The notes beneath the pieces are model-generated. The model saw only the letters and a program-made list of their open reading frames with translations, was not told the origin of the DNA and made no database searches. From Achromobacter xylosoxidans (lineage in GTDB: Bacteria; Pseudomonadota; Gammaproteobacteria; Burkholderiales; Burkholderiaceae_B), in the NCBI RefSeq assembly GCF_014490035.1, contig NZ_CP061008.1, forward strand, positions 558,001 to 622,000: a DNA stretch of 64,000 bases, given 5' to 3'. Within the stretch, counting starts at the first letter, position 1. Each line of letters starts with the position of its first letter. Position numbers and translations under genes: made by a program. Positions 36,749-48,753 of this stretch are shown here, piece after piece.

Positions 36749-37606
36749 ATGACGGCGATGCGGCATGTCTTTGATCTGCCTTTGGGCGCCTTCATTGGCC
36801 TGGCGGCACTGGCGGGTTTGTTCGTGGGCAACTGGCTGACGGTGCTGACCCACCGGCTGCCGCGCATGATGGAGCAGGAATGGCAGGCGCACTGCCAGGA
36901 AGCCTCGGGCAAGCCGCCCGCGGCGGGCCGCTATGGCTTGTGGTCGCCGGCCTCGCACTGTCCCGCCTGCGACACCGCCGTGACCGGCTGGCGGCGGCTG
37001 CCGCTCCTGGGTTGGCTGCTGCTGCGGGGCCGCTGCGGCGCTTGCGGCGCGGCCATAGGCTGGCGCTACCCGGCCATCGAACTGCTGACCTGCGCGCTGT
37101 TCGCCGCATGTGCCTGGCGTTTCGGCGCCACGCCGCTGGCGCTGTCCGCCATGGGCTTGTCGGCCATGCTGGTGGCGCTGGCCTGGATCGATTTCGAGTC
37201 CACGCTGTTGCCCGACGCATTGACCCAGCCGCTGCTCTGGGCCGGGCTGCTGGTCAATCTGTTCGACGCTTATGCCAGCCTGCAGATGGCGGTGGTAGGG
37301 GCGGTGGCGGGCTACGTCTTTCTGTGGGTTATCTTTCATGTGTTTCGCCTGCTGACGGGGCGCGAGGGCATGGGCTATGGTGACTTCAAGCTGCTCGCCG
37401 CGCTGGGCGCATGGTTCGGCGTGGAAGCCCTGCCGACCCTGCTGCTGAGCGCATCGTTGCTGGGCGTGCTGATCGGCGGCGCGCTGACCTTGAGCGGCCG
37501 CGCCAGCCGCGGGCAGCCGTTGCCCTTTGGTCCCTATCTGGCGCTGGCGGGCGTCGTGACGCTGTTGCTGGGCGGCGAGCAGGGCTTGGGGCAGTTTTTG
37601 CAATAG
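36749..37606 (+). CDS. pilD: Type IV prepilin peptidase / N-methyltransferase
   Basis: 285 residues from ATG at 36749 (ATG at 36758 is also possible). It has about 8 membrane helices. The cytoplasmic zinc loop has two Cys pairs, HCPACDTAV and GRCGACGAA. Catalytic aspartates are in LAWIDFES and in GMGYGDFKLLAALG. It cleaves the leader from type IV prepilins or type II pseudopilins and methylates the new N-terminus. It is followed by coaE and zapD on the same strand, as in other proteobacterial pilD loci, although pilB and pilC are not in view. Confidence 0.93.
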   Translation: MTAMRHVFDLPLGAFIGLAALAGLFVGNWLTVLTHRLPRMMEQEWQAHCQEASGKPPAAGRYGLWSPASHCPACDTAVTGWRRLPLLGWLLLRGRCGACGAAIGWRYPAIELLTCALFAACAWRFGATPLALSAMGLSAMLVALAWIDFESTLLPDALTQPLLWAGLLVNLFDAYASLQMAVVGAVAGYVFLWVIFHVFRLLTGREGMGYGDFKLLAALGAWFGVEALPTLLLSASLLGVLIGGALTLSGRASRGQPLPFGPYLALAGVVTLLLGGEQGLGQFLQ

Positions 37607-37637
37607 GGCGGTTCATGTCCTCCATGGGATGGGCGGT

Positions 37638-38267
37638 ATGTTGAAGATAGGTCTGACGGGCGGCATCGGGTCGGGCAAGACCCGGGTGGCGGACATGCTC
37701 GCAGAGTGGGGCGCCACGCTGGTCGATACCGACGAGATCGCGCGCGAGCTGACCGCCGCGGGCGGTGCAGCCATGCCTGCCATAGAACGCGAATTCGGCC
37801 CGCGCGCATTGACGCCGGACGGGGCGCTGGACCGCGCGTGGATGCGGGACCAGGCGTTCTCGGATCCGCAGGTGCGCTTGCGGCTGGAGGCCGTGCTGCA
37901 TCCCGCCATCGGGCAGGAGACCGAGCGTCAGGCTGCGGCTGCGACCGGCGCCTATCTGGTTTTCGTGGTGCCGCTGCTGGTGGAGTCGTTGCCGCGTTGG
38001 CGCGCGCGCCTGGACCGCATCTGCGTGGTGGACTGCGACCCGGAAACGCAGGTGGCGCGGGTGCGGCAGCGCAGCGGGCTGACGGAGCCAGCCATACGGC
38101 GTATCATGGCGGCACAGGCTGCGCGGGCAAGCCGTCTGGAAGTCGCCGACGACGTCATCGTCAATGACGCAGGCACTACGCCGGAACAACTGCGCGCGCA
38201 GGCGAAGACCCTGCATGACCGCTGGCTGGCGCTGGCGAGCACGACGGACCGGCAAGCTCCCCGCTAG
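37638..38267 (+). CDS. coaE: Dephospho-CoA kinase
   Basis: 209 residues from the ATG at 37638. P-loop GLTGGIGSGKT at 5-15, then the substrate motif LVDTDEIARELTA, LHPAI, FVVPLLVE and VDCDPETQVARVRQRSG. It phosphorylates dephospho-CoA to coenzyme A, the last step of CoA synthesis. It starts 31 bases after pilD. The C-terminus is slightly long and basic. The call is secure. Confidence 0.96.
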   Translation: MLKIGLTGGIGSGKTRVADMLAEWGATLVDTDEIARELTAAGGAAMPAIEREFGPRALTPDGALDRAWMRDQAFSDPQVRLRLEAVLHPAIGQETERQAAAATGAYLVFVVPLLVESLPRWRARLDRICVVDCDPETQVARVRQRSGLTEPAIRRIMAAQAARASRLEVADDVIVNDAGTTPEQLRAQAKTLHDRWLALASTTDRQAPR

Positions 38268-38328
38268 GCCGGCACCCCTGAATAACATTGGCCCCGCCGG
38301 CCAAACACAGATGGGCCTGTAAAGAAGC

Positions 38329-39081
38329 GTGATCGTTTACGAATACCCCTTCAATGAGCGCATCCGCGCTTATCTGCGGCTGGAATACCTGTTCGACAGG
38401 TTGTTCTTCTTTGCCCGCGAGGGGGACTCGCGCCTGCACCAGGTTGCCGTCACCTCCCTGTTCGACCTGCTCGATGCCTGCGAGCGCACCGATGTGAAAG
38501 GCGCGGTCCTGCAAGACCTGGAACGCCAGCGCATGGCGCTGGTCGGGTTGCGCGATCATCCCGGCGTGGCGCAGGATGCGCTCGAAGCCATGCTGCGCGA
38601 AATGGAAAAGGTGACCACGGCGCTGGCCGCGCCCGGCAAGACCGGGCAGTCCCTGCGCGAAAACGAATGGCTGACCAGCCTGCGCGGGCGTCTTTCCGTG
38701 CCGGGCAGCGCCACCCAGGTCGACATGCCGTCGTACTTCGCCTGGCAGAACAAATCCGAAGCTGCCCGCTGCGCCGACCTGCAGGCCTGGGTGGCACCCT
38801 TCATCCCTTTGTATGACGGCCTGACCCTGGCCCTGCGCCTGCTGCGCGAATCCGGCCGCAAGTCGGACATCGTGGGCGAGCAGGGCGCCTACCAGCAGAT
38901 GCTGGGCGGCAAGCAGTTCCAGCTGCTGCGGGTCTGGCTGGACCCCGCCCAGGGCGTATTCCCCGAGATCAGCGCCAATAAGTACATGATCTGGATACGT
39001 TTTTCCACCCAGGACGGCGAATTCAAGCCCCAGCAGGTCGCCCGCGACGTGCCCTTCCAGATGACACTGTGCAGTTCGTAG
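38329..39081 (+). CDS. zapD: Cell division protein ZapD
   Basis: 250 residues from GTG at 38329. It opens with the family pattern YEYPFNERIRAYLRLEYLF, followed by AVTSLFDLLDA, DLERQR and a C-terminal beta domain with GGKQFQLLRVWLD and SANKYMIWIRF. ZapD (YacF) crosslinks FtsZ filaments at the division ring. It follows coaE. The small zinc protein YacG that often comes next is not found in the 322 bases downstream. Confidence 0.94.
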   Translation: MIVYEYPFNERIRAYLRLEYLFDRLFFFAREGDSRLHQVAVTSLFDLLDACERTDVKGAVLQDLERQRMALVGLRDHPGVAQDALEAMLREMEKVTTALAAPGKTGQSLRENEWLTSLRGRLSVPGSATQVDMPSYFAWQNKSEAARCADLQAWVAPFIPLYDGLTLALRLLRESGRKSDIVGEQGAYQQMLGGKQFQLLRVWLDPAQGVFPEISANKYMIWIRFSTQDGEFKPQQVARDVPFQMTLCSS

Positions 39082-39403
39082 GACGGGTGAAGCGCGAGCG
39101 TTCTTAAGCTAGAACGCGGATGCCGAACGCGCGCAACCCATCCTGCGGTGCCGTATCTATTCCCGATTTGTCGGCAGGGCAGCCCCGGGGCCGCGGCCAC
39201 CGTTTTCCCACGGTTCCGCCATGGCGACCCGGCCCATCGCCATGATTTCCACGACCCGTCCCCCTGTTTCGCCAGGCTTTGGTCCCCGCCTGCCTCCGTG
39301 CCAGATTCCTGTTGCGGCCAGTTTCAACTAGGGGTGGCGAGACTGGAAACCGGGACGGTCTAGTAGACAATACGGCTTTCTCCGCCTGTGCCGGAACTGT
39401 TCC
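39082..39403. other. 322-base intergenic stretch between zapD and the RND operon
   Basis: It contains a short hairpin, GCGTTCT-TAAGCT-AGAACGC (39098-39117), shortly after the zapD stop, without a T-run. No coding sequence is convincing: the open frames present show random composition and no YacG-type zinc motif. The segment just before 39404 (TAGTAGACAATACGG) may hold the promoter of the efflux operon, but no clear hexamer pair was seen. Confidence 0.55.
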
Positions 39404-40678
39404 ATGCCTGATAGCCGTCCCGTATCTCCGCCCACCCGTTGGACCCGCCGCCGCCTGCTTGGGCTGGCGCTGGTATTGCTCGTTGTGGCGGGCATAGCCT
39501 GGCTGGCGCTGCGGCCCGCGGCCAAGCCGGGCGCCGCAGGCGGCCCGGGGGGGCGGCCCGGCGGCCGGCCGCCAGCGGGCGCCATGATGACCCCCGCGGT
39601 GCCGGTGCGCATCGCCACCGCCGCCAAGCAGGACATCGACATCTACCTGAAGTCGCTGGGCACGGTCACCGCCTACAACACCGTCACCGTGCGCAGCCGG
39701 GTCAGCGGCGAGCTGGTGGAAGTGGCTTTCCAGGAAGGCCAGCAAGTGAAGGCCGGCGATCTGCTGGCGCAGGTGGACCCGCGGGCCTTCCAGGTGGCGC
39801 TGGACCAGGCGCGCGGCACGCAGATGCAGAACCAGGCCCAGCTGGAGAACGCGCGGCGAGACCTGCAACGCTACCAGGCGCTGTTCAAGCAGGACTCGAT
39901 TGCCAAGCAGCAGGTCGACACGCAGGCCGCGCTGGTGCGCCAGTACGAAGGCACGGTCAAGAGCGACCAGGCCAATGTGGACAACGCCCGCCTGCAGCTG
40001 GATTACGCGCGCATCACCGCGCCGATCAGTGGCCGCCTGGGTTTGCGCCAGGTGGACCGCGGCAATCTGGTGTCCAGTTCTGATGCCAACGGCCTGGTGG
40101 TGATTACCCAGACCCAGCCGATTTCCGTGGTGTTCACGCTGCCCGAGACCCAGTTGCCCGAAGTGCGCGCCGAGATCGCGGCGGGCAAGACGCTGACCGT
40201 CGACGCCTATGACCGCGCCGACACCCGGCGCATCGCCACCGGCCAGCTGGAAACGCTGGACAACCAGATCGACGTGACTACCGGCACGCTGAAGATGAAG
40301 GCGCGCTTCGAGAATGCCGACGACGCGCTCTTCCCCAACCAGTTCGTCAACGTGCGCCTGCACGTGCTGACGCGCAAGGACGTGACCGCGATCCCCACCG
40401 CGGCCATCCAGCAGGGCTCGGCCGGCGCCTTCGTGTTCCTGGTGCAGGCGGACGATACCGTGCAGGTGCGCCAGGTGAAGCTGGGCGCGGTCAACAATGG
40501 CATGGTCGCCGTCAACGAAGGCCTGCAGCCCGGCGACCGGGTGGTGGTCGAAGGCACCGACCGCCTGCGCGCGGGCGCCAAGGTGGAAGTGGTCGGCGGC
40601 GCCGAGACCGTCCCGGGCTCCCCCAACAAGAACCTGGGCGCCGGCGCCCCGGCCGGCACCACGCCGCCGTCGAAGTAA
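39404..40678 (+). CDS. mdtA: RND efflux periplasmic adaptor (MdtA-like)
   Basis: 424 residues. An N-terminal membrane anchor/signal lies at about 15-37 ([19 protein letters not shown]), followed by a Gly/Pro-rich linker. The adaptor core has [20 protein letters not shown] as the first lipoyl half (in parts), a coiled-coil hairpin at about 140-190 ([18 protein letters not shown]), the second half with [10 protein letters not shown], and the beta-barrel and membrane-proximal domains to about 400. It links the two RND subunits encoded next to the outer-membrane factor. It is the first gene of a four-gene operon. Confidence 0.93.
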   Translation: MPDSRPVSPPTRWTRRRLLGLALVLLVVAGIAWLALRPAAKPGAAGGPGGRPGGRPPAGAMMTPAVPVRIATAAKQDIDIYLKSLGTVTAYNTVTVRSRVSGELVEVAFQEGQQVKAGDLLAQVDPRAFQVALDQARGTQMQNQAQLENARRDLQRYQALFKQDSIAKQQVDTQAALVRQYEGTVKSDQANVDNARLQLDYARITAPISGRLGLRQVDRGNLVSSSDANGLVVITQTQPISVVFTLPETQLPEVRAEIAAGKTLTVDAYDRADTRRIATGQLETLDNQIDVTTGTLKMKARFENADDALFPNQFVNVRLHVLTRKDVTAIPTAAIQQGSAGAFVFLVQADDTVQVRQVKLGAVNNGMVAVNEGLQPGDRVVVEGTDRLRAGAKVEVVGGAETVPGSPNKNLGAGAPAGTTPPSK

Positions 40679-40691
40679 GCCAGGAATTGCC

Positions 40692-43600
40692 GTGAGTCCG
40701 TCGCGCCTGTTCATTCTGCGTCCGGTGGCCACCACGCTGTCGATGGTGGCCATCCTGATCGCCGGTTTCATCGCCTACCGGCTGCTGCCCGTTTCGGCCC
40801 TGCCGGAAGTGGACTATCCGACGATCCAGGTGGTGACGCTGTACCCCGGCGCCAGCCCCGACGTGATGACCTCGCTGGTCACCTCGCCATTGGAACGGCA
40901 GTTCGGACAGATGCCGGGCCTGAACCAGATGTCGTCCACCAGCTCGGGCGGCGCCTCGGTCATCACCCTGCAGTTCAACCTGACCCTGCCGCTGGACGTG
41001 GCCGAGCAGCAGGTGCAGGCGGCGATCAACGCCGCCTCGAACCTGCTGCCCAGCGACCTGCCGGTACCGCCGACCTATAACAAGGTGAATCCGGCGGACG
41101 CCGCAGTGCTGACGCTGGCGATCACTTCCCCCACGATGCCCCTGCCGCAAGTGCGCGATCTGGTGGATACGCGGGTGGCTCAGAAGCTGTCGCAGATCCC
41201 GGGCGTGGGCCTGGTCAGCGTGGCGGGCGGCCAGCGGCCGGCGGTGCGGGTGCAGGTCAATCCGCAGGCGCTGGCGGCCAACGGCCTGTCGATGTCGGAC
41301 TTGCGCACAGCCATCGTCGGCGCCAACGTCAATCAACCCAAGGGCAATCTGGACGGGCCGCAGCGCTCCACCACCATCAACGCCAACGATCAGCTCAAGA
41401 CGCCCACCGACTACAACGACCTGATCATCGCGTACAAGAACAATGCGCCGCTGCGCTTGTCCGACGTGGCGCGCGCCGTCGAAGGCGCCGAGGACACGCG
41501 CCAGGCGGCCTGGGCCGGCGACAAGCCCGCCATCCTGCTCAATATCCAGCGCCAGCCGGGCGCCAACGTGATCGACGTGGTCAACCGGATCCAGGCGCTG
41601 CTGCCCCAGCTGCGCGCCGCCTTGCCGGCGACCCTGGACGTGAGCGTGGTGTCCGACCGCACCCAGACCATCCGCGACTCGGTGGCCGACGTGCAGTTCG
41701 AGATGATGCTGGCCGTGGCCCTGGTGGTCATGGTGACCTTCGTGTTCCTGCGCAGCCTGACCGCCACGCTGATCCCCAGCGTGGTCGTGCCGCTGTCGCT
41801 GGTGGGCACCTTCGGCATCATGTACCTGGCCGGTTTCTCCATCAACAACCTGACCCTGATGGCGCTGACCATCGCCACCGGCTTCGTGGTGGACGACGCC
41901 ATCGTCATGATCGAGAACATCGCCCGCCACATCGAGGAAGGCGAAACGCCGCTGCAGGCTGCGCTCAAGGGCGCCTCGCAGATCGGCTTCACGCTGATCT
42001 CGCTGACCTTCTCGCTGATCGCGGTGCTGATTCCGCTGTTGTTCATGACCGAAGTGGTGGGGCGACTGTTCCGCGAGTTCGCCATCACGCTGGCCGTGTC
42101 CATCCTGATATCGCTGGTGGTGTCGCTGACCCTGACGCCCATGATGTGCGCGCGCCTGTTGCGCGCCGAGTCGGAGCAGAAGCACGGCCGCTTCCATCAG
42201 GTCACCGGCGCCTTCATCGACCGCGTCATTGCCGGCTACGACCGCTGGTTGCAGGTCGTGCTGCGGCATCAGCCGCTGACGCTGCTGGTGGCGCTGGCGA
42301 CCTTCGCGCTTACGGTGCTGCTGTATCTGGTGATTCCCAAGGGCTTCTTCCCACAGCAGGACACCGGCCTGATCCAGGCCATCACGCAGGCGCCGCAGTC
42401 GATTTCCTTCCCGGCCATGGCCGAGCGCCAGCGCACGGCCGCGCGCCTGGTGCTGGAAGATCCCGACGTGCAGGCCGTATCGTCCTTCATCGGCGTGGAC
42501 GGCAGCAACGCCACGCTCAGCGCCGGGCGCATGCAGATCGCGCTCAAGCCGCAAGCCGAGCGCAACGGCGACCTGCGCACGGTGATGGGGCGCCTGGAGC
42601 AGGCCCTGGCCAAGCAGGACGGCCTGACCGTCTACATGCAGCCGGTGCAGGACCTGACCATCGAGGACCGCGTAAGCCGCACGCAGTACCAGATGACGCT
42701 GTCCAATCCCGACCTGAAGGTGCTGAGCGAATGGACGCCCAAGCTGGTGAACCGCCTGCGCCAGGTGCCCGGGCTGAAGGATGTGACCGACGACCTGCAG
42801 GACGACGGCCTGCAGACCTGGGTCGAGATCGACCGCGACGCCGCGTCGCGGCTGGGCATCACGGCGGCGGTGATCGATGAGGCGCTCTACAACGCCTTCG
42901 GCCAGCGGCTCATTTCCACCATTTTCACGCAATCCAACCAGTACCGCGTGGTGCTGGAGGTCGAGCCGCAATTCCAGGTGACGCCTGCCTCGCTGGGCCA
43001 GATCCACGTACCTACCTCGACCGGCGCGCAGGTGCCGCTGTCGTCGGTGGCGCACATCAGCGAAGGCAAGACGATACTGGCCGTCAACCGGCTGGACCAG
43101 TTCCCCATGGTGACCGTGTCCTTCAACCTGGCACCGGGGGCTTCCTTGTCCGGCGCGGTAGAGGACATCATCGCGGCCGAGGCCGACATCGGTTTGCCCA
43201 CGGGCGTCGAGACGCGCTTCCAGGGCGCGGCGCTGGCGTTCCAGAATTCGCTGTCCAGCACCTTGTGGCTGATCCTGGCCGCCATCGTGACGATGTACAT
43301 CGTGCTGGGCGTGCTGTACGAAAGCTATATCCACCCCATCACCATCCTGTCGACGCTGCCTTCGGCCGGCGTGGGGGCGCTGCTGGCCTTGCTGATCAGC
43401 GGCACCGAGCTGGACATGATCGGCATCATCGGCATCATCCTCTTGATCGGCATCGTCAAGAAGAACGCCATCATGATGATCGACTTCGCGCTGGACGCGG
43501 AGCGCAAGCGCGGCCTGAGCCCGCGCGCGGCCATACATGAGGCGGCGCTGCTGCGCTTCCGGCCCATCCTGATGACCACGCTGGCCGCCCTGTTCGGGGC

Positions 43601-43790
43601 GCTGCCGCTGATGCTGTCCACCGGCACGGGCGCCGAGCTGCGCCAGCCGCTGGGCCTGGTGATGGTGGGCGGGCTGCTGCTGTCGCAGGTGTTGACGCTG
43701 TTCACCACGCCGGTCATCTACCTGATGTTCGACCGCATGTCGCGCCGCTGGCGCGGCGTGGATCAGGCGCAGGCGGGGGACGCGTCATGA
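40692..43790 (+). CDS. mdtB: RND efflux transporter subunit (MdtB-like)
   Basis: 1032 residues from GTG at 40692, 13 bases after mdtA; the frame is open much earlier but the family start [15 protein letters not shown] is here. It is an HAE-1-type RND protein with 12 helices and two large periplasmic loops. The proton-relay acidic pair lies in TM4, [14 protein letters not shown]; the RND motif GKNA-type [12 protein letters not shown] lies near the C-terminal helices. MdtB forms a heterotrimer with MdtC to export bile salts, novobiocin and similar compounds in E. coli. Confidence 0.94.
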   Translation: MSPSRLFILRPVATTLSMVAILIAGFIAYRLLPVSALPEVDYPTIQVVTLYPGASPDVMTSLVTSPLERQFGQMPGLNQMSSTSSGGASVITLQFNLTLPLDVAEQQVQAAINAASNLLPSDLPVPPTYNKVNPADAAVLTLAITSPTMPLPQVRDLVDTRVAQKLSQIPGVGLVSVAGGQRPAVRVQVNPQALAANGLSMSDLRTAIVGANVNQPKGNLDGPQRSTTINANDQLKTPTDYNDLIIAYKNNAPLRLSDVARAVEGAEDTRQAAWAGDKPAILLNIQRQPGANVIDVVNRIQALLPQLRAALPATLDVSVVSDRTQTIRDSVADVQFEMMLAVALVVMVTFVFLRSLTATLIPSVVVPLSLVGTFGIMYLAGFSINNLTLMALTIATGFVVDDAIVMIENIARHIEEGETPLQAALKGASQIGFTLISLTFSLIAVLIPLLFMTEVVGRLFREFAITLAVSILISLVVSLTLTPMMCARLLRAESEQKHGRFHQVTGAFIDRVIAGYDRWLQVVLRHQPLTLLVALATFALTVLLYLVIPKGFFPQQDTGLIQAITQAPQSISFPAMAERQRTAARLVLEDPDVQAVSSFIGVDGSNATLSAGRMQIALKPQAERNGDLRTVMGRLEQALAKQDGLTVYMQPVQDLTIEDRVSRTQYQMTLSNPDLKVLSEWTPKLVNRLRQVPGLKDVTDDLQDDGLQTWVEIDRDAASRLGITAAVIDEALYNAFGQRLISTIFTQSNQYRVVLEVEPQFQVTPASLGQIHVPTSTGAQVPLSSVAHISEGKTILAVNRLDQFPMVTVSFNLAPGASLSGAVEDIIAAEADIGLPTGVETRFQGAALAFQNSLSSTLWLILAAIVTMYIVLGVLYESYIHPITILSTLPSAGVGALLALLISGTELDMIGIIGIILLIGIVKKNAIMMIDFALDAERKRGLSPRAAIHEAALLRFRPILMTTLAALFGALPLMLSTGTGAELRQPLGLVMVGGLLLSQVLTLFTTPVIYLMFDRMSRRWRGVDQAQAGDAS

Positions 43791-46700
43791 TCCTGTCGGC
43801 ACCCTTCATCGCCCGGCCGGTAGCGACCACGCTGCTGAGCCTGGCGGTCGTGCTGGCAGGCTTGCTGTCGTTCTTCCTTTTGCCCGTGGCGCCGTTGCCG
43901 CAAGTGGACATTCCCACCATTTCGGTGTCGGCCAGCCTGCCGGGCGCCAGTCCGGAAACCATGGCGTCCAGCGTGGCCACGCCGCTGGAGCGTTCGCTGG
44001 GCAGCATCGCCGGCGTGACCGAGATGACGTCCAGCAGCTCGCAGGGCTCGACCCGCATCACGCTGCAGTTCGATCTGTCGCGCGACATCAACGGCGCCGC
44101 CCGCGACGTGCAGGCCGCCATCAACGCGGCGCGCTCGCTCTTGCCGACCAGCCTGCGCAGCAATCCCACGTACCACAAGGCCAATCCCTCCGCGGCGCCC
44201 ATCATGACCCTGGCGCTGACGTCCGACACGCTCAGCCAGGGCCAGCTTTACGACATCGCCTCGACCATCGTGGCGCAGAAGCTGTCGCAGGTGGACGGCG
44301 TGGGCGAGGTGACGGTGGGCGGCAGTTCGCTGCCGGCGGTGCGCGTTACCGTGCTGCCGGGTGCGCTGGCCAACCGCGGCGTGTCGCTGGACCAGCTGCG
44401 CGCGACGCTGGCCAATGCCAACGCCAACCGCCCCAAGGGCGTGTTGCAGAACGATCGCTATCACTGGCAGATCATGGTCAGCGACCAGCTCAGCCGCGCC
44501 GAGCAATACCGACCGCTGATCGTCGCCTGGAAGGACGGCGCGCCGGTGCGCGTCTCCGACGTGGCCCGCGTGGAAGACTCGGTCGAAGATCTGTACCAGA
44601 CCGGTTTCTTCAACGAGCGCAAGGCCATCCTGATGATCGTGCGGCGCCAGGCGGACGCCAACATCATCGAAACCGTGGATGCGGTGCGCGCCCAGCTGCC
44701 CATCCTGCAGGCGTTGATGCCGGCGGACGTCAACATGACGGTGGCGCAGGATCGCACGCCCAGCATCCGGGCCTCGCTGCACGAGGCCGAGCTGACGCTG
44801 ATCATTGCCGTGGGCCTGGTGGTGCTGGTGGTGTTGCTGTTCCTGCGGCGCTGGCGCGCGGCCATCATTCCCAGCGTGGCGGTGCCGGTGTCGCTGATCG
44901 GCACCTTTTGCATCATGTACCTCTGCGGCTTCACGCTGAATACCATTTCGCTGATGGCGCTGATCGTGGCGACCGGCTTCGTGGTGGACGACGCGATCGT
45001 GGTGCTGGAGAACATCATGCGCCATGTGGAGCGGGGCATGTCGCCCATGCGCGCGGCGCTGCGCGGTTCGCGCGAAGTGGGCTTCACGGTGCTGTCGATG
45101 AGCCTGTCGCTGGTGGCGGTGTTCATCCCCATCCTGCTGATGGGCGGCGTGGTCGGAAGGCTGTTCCGCGAGTTCGCGGTGACGCTGTCGGCCGCCATCA
45201 TGGTGTCGCTGGTGGTGTCGCTGACCTTGACGCCGATGATGTGCGCGCGCCTGTTGCGACAGGAAGCTCCCGACGAGAAGCCGCCGGGCCGGCTGGCGCG
45301 CTGGTCGGAGCGCGGCTTTGAGTCCATGCTGGACGGCTACCGCCGCAGCCTGCGCTGGGCGCTGACGCACAGCCGCCTGATGATGCTGATCCTGGCGGTT
45401 GCCGTGGGCCTGAACGTCTATCTGTATACCGCGGTACCCAAGGGCTTCTTCCCGCAGCAGGACACGGGCCAACTGCTGGGCTTTTTCCGGGTCGACCAGG
45501 GCACCTCGTTCCAGGCCACGCTGCCCAAGCTGGAGGCGCTGCGCAAGGTGGTGCTGGCCGATCCGGCGGTGCAGAGCATGACGGGTTACGCGGGCGGACG
45601 CGGCGGCAGCAACAGCAGCTTCATGCAGATCCAGTTAAAGCCCCTGGAAGAGCGCAAGGTCTCGGCGGACGTGGTCATCAACCGGCTGCGCGGCAAGCTG
45701 CAGAACATGCCGGGCGCGCGCATGTTCCTGGTGTCGCAGCAGGACATCCGCATCGGCGGGCGCGCCAGCCAGGGTTCCTACGACTACACGCTGATGTCGG
45801 GCGATCTGCAATTGCTGCGCACCTGGATGCCCAAGGTGCAGCAGGCCATGGCGCAGGTTCCCGAGATCACCGACGTGGACACCGACGTCGAGGACAAGGG
45901 CCGCCAGATCAACCTGGTGATTGACCGCGAGGCCGCGACCCGCCTGGGCGTAAGCATGTCCACCATTTCCACGGTGCTGAACAACTCCTTCAGCCAGCGC
46001 CAGGTGTCGGTGATGTACGGACCGTTGAACCAGTACCACGTGGTGCTGGGCGTGGACCCGAAGTTCGCGCAGGACATCGAATCGCTCAGGCAGGTAGAGG
46101 TCATCACCGCGGCCGGCGCGCGCGTGCCGCTGTCGGCTTTCACCCGCCTGGAAAACGCCAACGCGCCGCTCAGCGTGCAGCACCAGGGGCTGTTCGTGGC
46201 CGACACCATCTCGTTCAGCCTGGCGCCCGGCGTGTCATTGGGCCAGGCGACCAGCGCCATCGACGCGGCGGTGGCGCGCATCGGGCTGCCGTCAGATCAG
46301 ATCCAGGCTGGTTTCCAGGGCACCGCCGCAGCCTTGCAGCAGACCTTGGCGCAGCAGCCCTGGCTGATCCTCGCGGCGCTGGTCACCATGTATATCGTGC
46401 TGGGCATCCTGTACGAGAGCTTCGTGCATCCGCTGACCATCCTGTCGACCTTGCCGTCCGCCGGTCTGGGCGCGCTGCTGGCGCTGCTGCTGGTGCGCTA
46501 TGACTTCACGCTGATCGCGCTGATCGGGGTGTTCCTGCTGATCGGCATCGTCAAGAAGAACGCCATCATGATGGTGGACTTCGCCCTGGAAGCCGAGCGC
46601 ACTCAGGGGATGATCCCGCGCGATGCGATTTTCCAGGCGTGCCTGACGCGCTTTCGCCCCATCATGATGACGACCATGGCCGCCATTTTCGGCGCGCTGC

Positions 46701-46900
46701 CCCTGGTGCTGGCCACCGGCGCCGGGGTCGAGATGCGCCAGCCGCTGGGCATTACCATCGTCGGCGGCCTGGTCCTGAGCCAGATCCTCACGCTGTACAC
46801 CACGCCCGTGGTCTATCTTTACCTGGACCGCTTCCGTCTCTGGGCCGCGCGCAAGCGCGCTTCCAGGAACGGGTCCTCCGCTCCCATAGAACCCACATGA
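43787..46900 (+). CDS. mdtC: RND efflux transporter subunit (MdtC-like)
   Basis: 1037 residues; ATG overlaps the mdtB stop as ATGA, so expression is coupled in the ratio needed for the B2C heterotrimer. It begins [19 protein letters not shown], has [14 protein letters not shown] in TM4 and [12 protein letters not shown] in the late helices. Both RND subunits retain the paired Asp residues; in E. coli MdtBC only one is thought to translocate protons and the other drugs. The order mdtA-mdtB-mdtC supports the assignment over an AcrB-type pump. Confidence 0.94.
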   Translation: MILSAPFIARPVATTLLSLAVVLAGLLSFFLLPVAPLPQVDIPTISVSASLPGASPETMASSVATPLERSLGSIAGVTEMTSSSSQGSTRITLQFDLSRDINGAARDVQAAINAARSLLPTSLRSNPTYHKANPSAAPIMTLALTSDTLSQGQLYDIASTIVAQKLSQVDGVGEVTVGGSSLPAVRVTVLPGALANRGVSLDQLRATLANANANRPKGVLQNDRYHWQIMVSDQLSRAEQYRPLIVAWKDGAPVRVSDVARVEDSVEDLYQTGFFNERKAILMIVRRQADANIIETVDAVRAQLPILQALMPADVNMTVAQDRTPSIRASLHEAELTLIIAVGLVVLVVLLFLRRWRAAIIPSVAVPVSLIGTFCIMYLCGFTLNTISLMALIVATGFVVDDAIVVLENIMRHVERGMSPMRAALRGSREVGFTVLSMSLSLVAVFIPILLMGGVVGRLFREFAVTLSAAIMVSLVVSLTLTPMMCARLLRQEAPDEKPPGRLARWSERGFESMLDGYRRSLRWALTHSRLMMLILAVAVGLNVYLYTAVPKGFFPQQDTGQLLGFFRVDQGTSFQATLPKLEALRKVVLADPAVQSMTGYAGGRGGSNSSFMQIQLKPLEERKVSADVVINRLRGKLQNMPGARMFLVSQQDIRIGGRASQGSYDYTLMSGDLQLLRTWMPKVQQAMAQVPEITDVDTDVEDKGRQINLVIDREAATRLGVSMSTISTVLNNSFSQRQVSVMYGPLNQYHVVLGVDPKFAQDIESLRQVEVITAAGARVPLSAFTRLENANAPLSVQHQGLFVADTISFSLAPGVSLGQATSAIDAAVARIGLPSDQIQAGFQGTAAALQQTLAQQPWLILAALVTMYIVLGILYESFVHPLTILSTLPSAGLGALLALLLVRYDFTLIALIGVFLLIGIVKKNAIMMVDFALEAERTQGMIPRDAIFQACLTRFRPIMMTTMAAIFGALPLVLATGAGVEMRQPLGITIVGGLVLSQILTLYTTPVVYLYLDRFRLWAARKRASRNGSSAPIEPT

Positions 46901-48420
46901 TGCGCAACGCCAAGTCTGTTCCGAACCTGTTCCTTCCCCGCAGCATCGCCGTGGCCGCGCTGTGCGCGCTGCTGGGCGCTTGCGCGGTCGGCCCCGATTA
47001 CCAGCGCCCGGCGTTGGACGTGGGCACGGCCTACAAGGAAGGCCAGGACCAGGTCGACGGCTGGAAGCCCGCCCGGCCGCTGGACCAGGCCGAGCGCGGC
47101 GCATGGTGGCAGGTCTATGACGACGCGACCTTGAACGGCCTGGTCGAACGCCTGAACGCGTCCAACCAGACCGTGGCCCAGGCCGAAGCCAACTACCGGC
47201 AGGCGCTGGGCCTGGTGCGCGGCGCGCGCGCCGGCTTCTTCCCCACGGTAGGCGCGGGCGCGGGCATGACGCGCTCGGGCAGCGGCGGCGGGCAGAACGG
47301 CTCGACGTCGTCGTCCGGCAGCAACGTCTCGAACCAGTACTCGCTGACCGGCAACGTCAGTTGGGAAGTGGATCTGTGGGGGCGGGTGCGGCGCAGCGTG
47401 GAATCCTCGGAAGCCAGCGCCGCGGCCAGCCTGGCCGATCTGGGCGCCACGCGCCTGAGCGCGCAGGCCGCGCTGGTGCAGGCCTATCTGCAATTGCGGG
47501 TGCTGGACGAACAGAAGCGCCTCCTGGACGCTACGGTGGCGGCCTATGAGAAATCCCTGCAACTGACGCAGAACCGCTACGCCGTGGGCGTGGCGGGGCA
47601 GGCCGACGTGGCCGTGGCGCGCACGCAGGTGGAAAGCACGCGCGCGCAGTCCATCGACCTCGATTGGCAGCGTGGCCAGCTCGAACACGCCATCGCCGTG
47701 CTGATGGGCCAGGCGCCGTCGCAATTCAGCCTGCCGCCCACGGTGTTCGCGTTGCAACTGCCGCAGATTCCGGTGGGCCTGCCGTCCGAACTGCTGGAAC
47801 GTCGGCCCGACGTGGCCGCGGCCGAGCGCCGCGCAGCCGCCGCCAATGCGCAGATCGGCGTGGCGCAGGCCGCGTGGTTCCCCAGCCTGACGCTGTCGGC
47901 CGATGGCGGTTTCCGCAACGGCCAGTTCGCGGAACTGCTGACGGCGCCGGCGCGGTTCTGGTCGCTGGGACCGGCGCTGGCGCTGACGATATTCGATGGC
48001 GGCGCGCGCGAGGCGCAGGTGGAGCAGGCGCGTGCGTCCTATGACGCGCAAGCGGCCGCCTACCGCCAGACGGCGTTGACCGGACTGCGCGAGGTCGAGG
48101 ACTATCTGATCCAGTTGCGCGTCATGGAGAACGAGCAGGTGGTGCAGCGCCGTGCGCTCGAAGCGGCGCGCGAATCGCTGCGCCTGACCCAGAATCAATA
48201 TAAGGCGGGTCTGGTCGATTACCTGAGCGTGGCGGTGGTGGACGCCACCGCGCTCAACAGCGAACGCAATGCGCTGAGCCTGCTGGGCAACCGCTTCGCG
48301 GCCAGCGTCAATCTGATCGTGGCCCTGGGCGGTGGTTGGGAAGGGCTGCCTGCCGCGGGAGCGCAAGCGCGCGCGGACAATCAGGCGACGCCTGCGGCAG
48401 CGGCTCCCGCGCAGCCCTGA
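46897..48420 (+). CDS. Outer-membrane efflux lipoprotein (NodT/OprM family)
   Basis: 507 residues from the ATG at 46897, overlapping mdtC by four bases. The lipoprotein signal ends LLGAC with Cys29, followed by AVGPDYQRP, the family mature N-terminus. Two TolC-like repeats span about 65-270 and 275-470, with [14 protein letters not shown] and [14 protein letters not shown]. It provides the outer-membrane channel for the MdtABC pump. E. coli mdtABC lacks a dedicated channel gene, whereas beta- and gammaproteobacterial homologues such as MuxABC-OpmB include one. Confidence 0.93.
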   Translation: MMRNAKSVPNLFLPRSIAVAALCALLGACAVGPDYQRPALDVGTAYKEGQDQVDGWKPARPLDQAERGAWWQVYDDATLNGLVERLNASNQTVAQAEANYRQALGLVRGARAGFFPTVGAGAGMTRSGSGGGQNGSTSSSGSNVSNQYSLTGNVSWEVDLWGRVRRSVESSEASAAASLADLGATRLSAQAALVQAYLQLRVLDEQKRLLDATVAAYEKSLQLTQNRYAVGVAGQADVAVARTQVESTRAQSIDLDWQRGQLEHAIAVLMGQAPSQFSLPPTVFALQLPQIPVGLPSELLERRPDVAAAERRAAAANAQIGVAQAAWFPSLTLSADGGFRNGQFAELLTAPARFWSLGPALALTIFDGGAREAQVEQARASYDAQAAAYRQTALTGLREVEDYLIQLRVMENEQVVQRRALEAARESLRLTQNQYKAGLVDYLSVAVVDATALNSERNALSLLGNRFAASVNLIVALGGGWEGLPAAGAQARADNQATPAAAAPAQP

Positions 48421-48473
48421 GGTCGGGCCGCGCGGATGCGTGATGGAGCGCCGGCGCGGTCAACGCCAGCGTT

Positions 48474-48743
48474 TCACGCGCGCGGCAGGAAGGCGATGAC
48501 CAGCCAGGCCGCCGCGGCGGGCACCGCGAACACCAGCAGCAAGATGGGCAGTTCCTCGCGCACCGTATAGCCGGCGCGCGTGACGCCGACCCACATGTTG
48601 ACGATAGCCATCAGCAGCCACGCGGGCAGGAACAGTTTGGCCGCGGCGATCGAGCCGGCGGCGTCGCCGCCCCATTGCTTGCCGAACAGCGCGAACACGG
48701 CCAGCAGCAGCAGGCCTCCGACGATGGTCAACAGTACGTGCAT
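48474..48743 (-). CDS. Small inner-membrane protein
   Basis: 89 residues with three hydrophobic segments: about 3-20 (LLTIVGGLLLLAVFALF), 35-55 (KLFLPAWLLMAIVNMWVG) and 68-86 (LPILLLVFAVPAAAAWLVI). It has no recognised domain. It starts 10 bases after the SDR gene on the minus strand and probably shares its transcript. Function unknown; the distribution of charged residues (KQWGGD and TRAGYTVREE loops) is compatible with a helper membrane protein. Confidence 0.65.
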   Translation of the reverse strand: MHVLLTIVGGLLLLAVFALFGKQWGGDAAGSIAAAKLFLPAWLLMAIVNMWVGVTRAGYTVREELPILLLVFAVPAAAAWLVIAFLPRA

Positions 48744-48753
48744 GGCGTCCCTC

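Noticed and set aside
39148..39363. Small open frame that might be yacG after zapD
   Set aside because: It lacks the paired Cys zinc motifs of YacG and has random composition.
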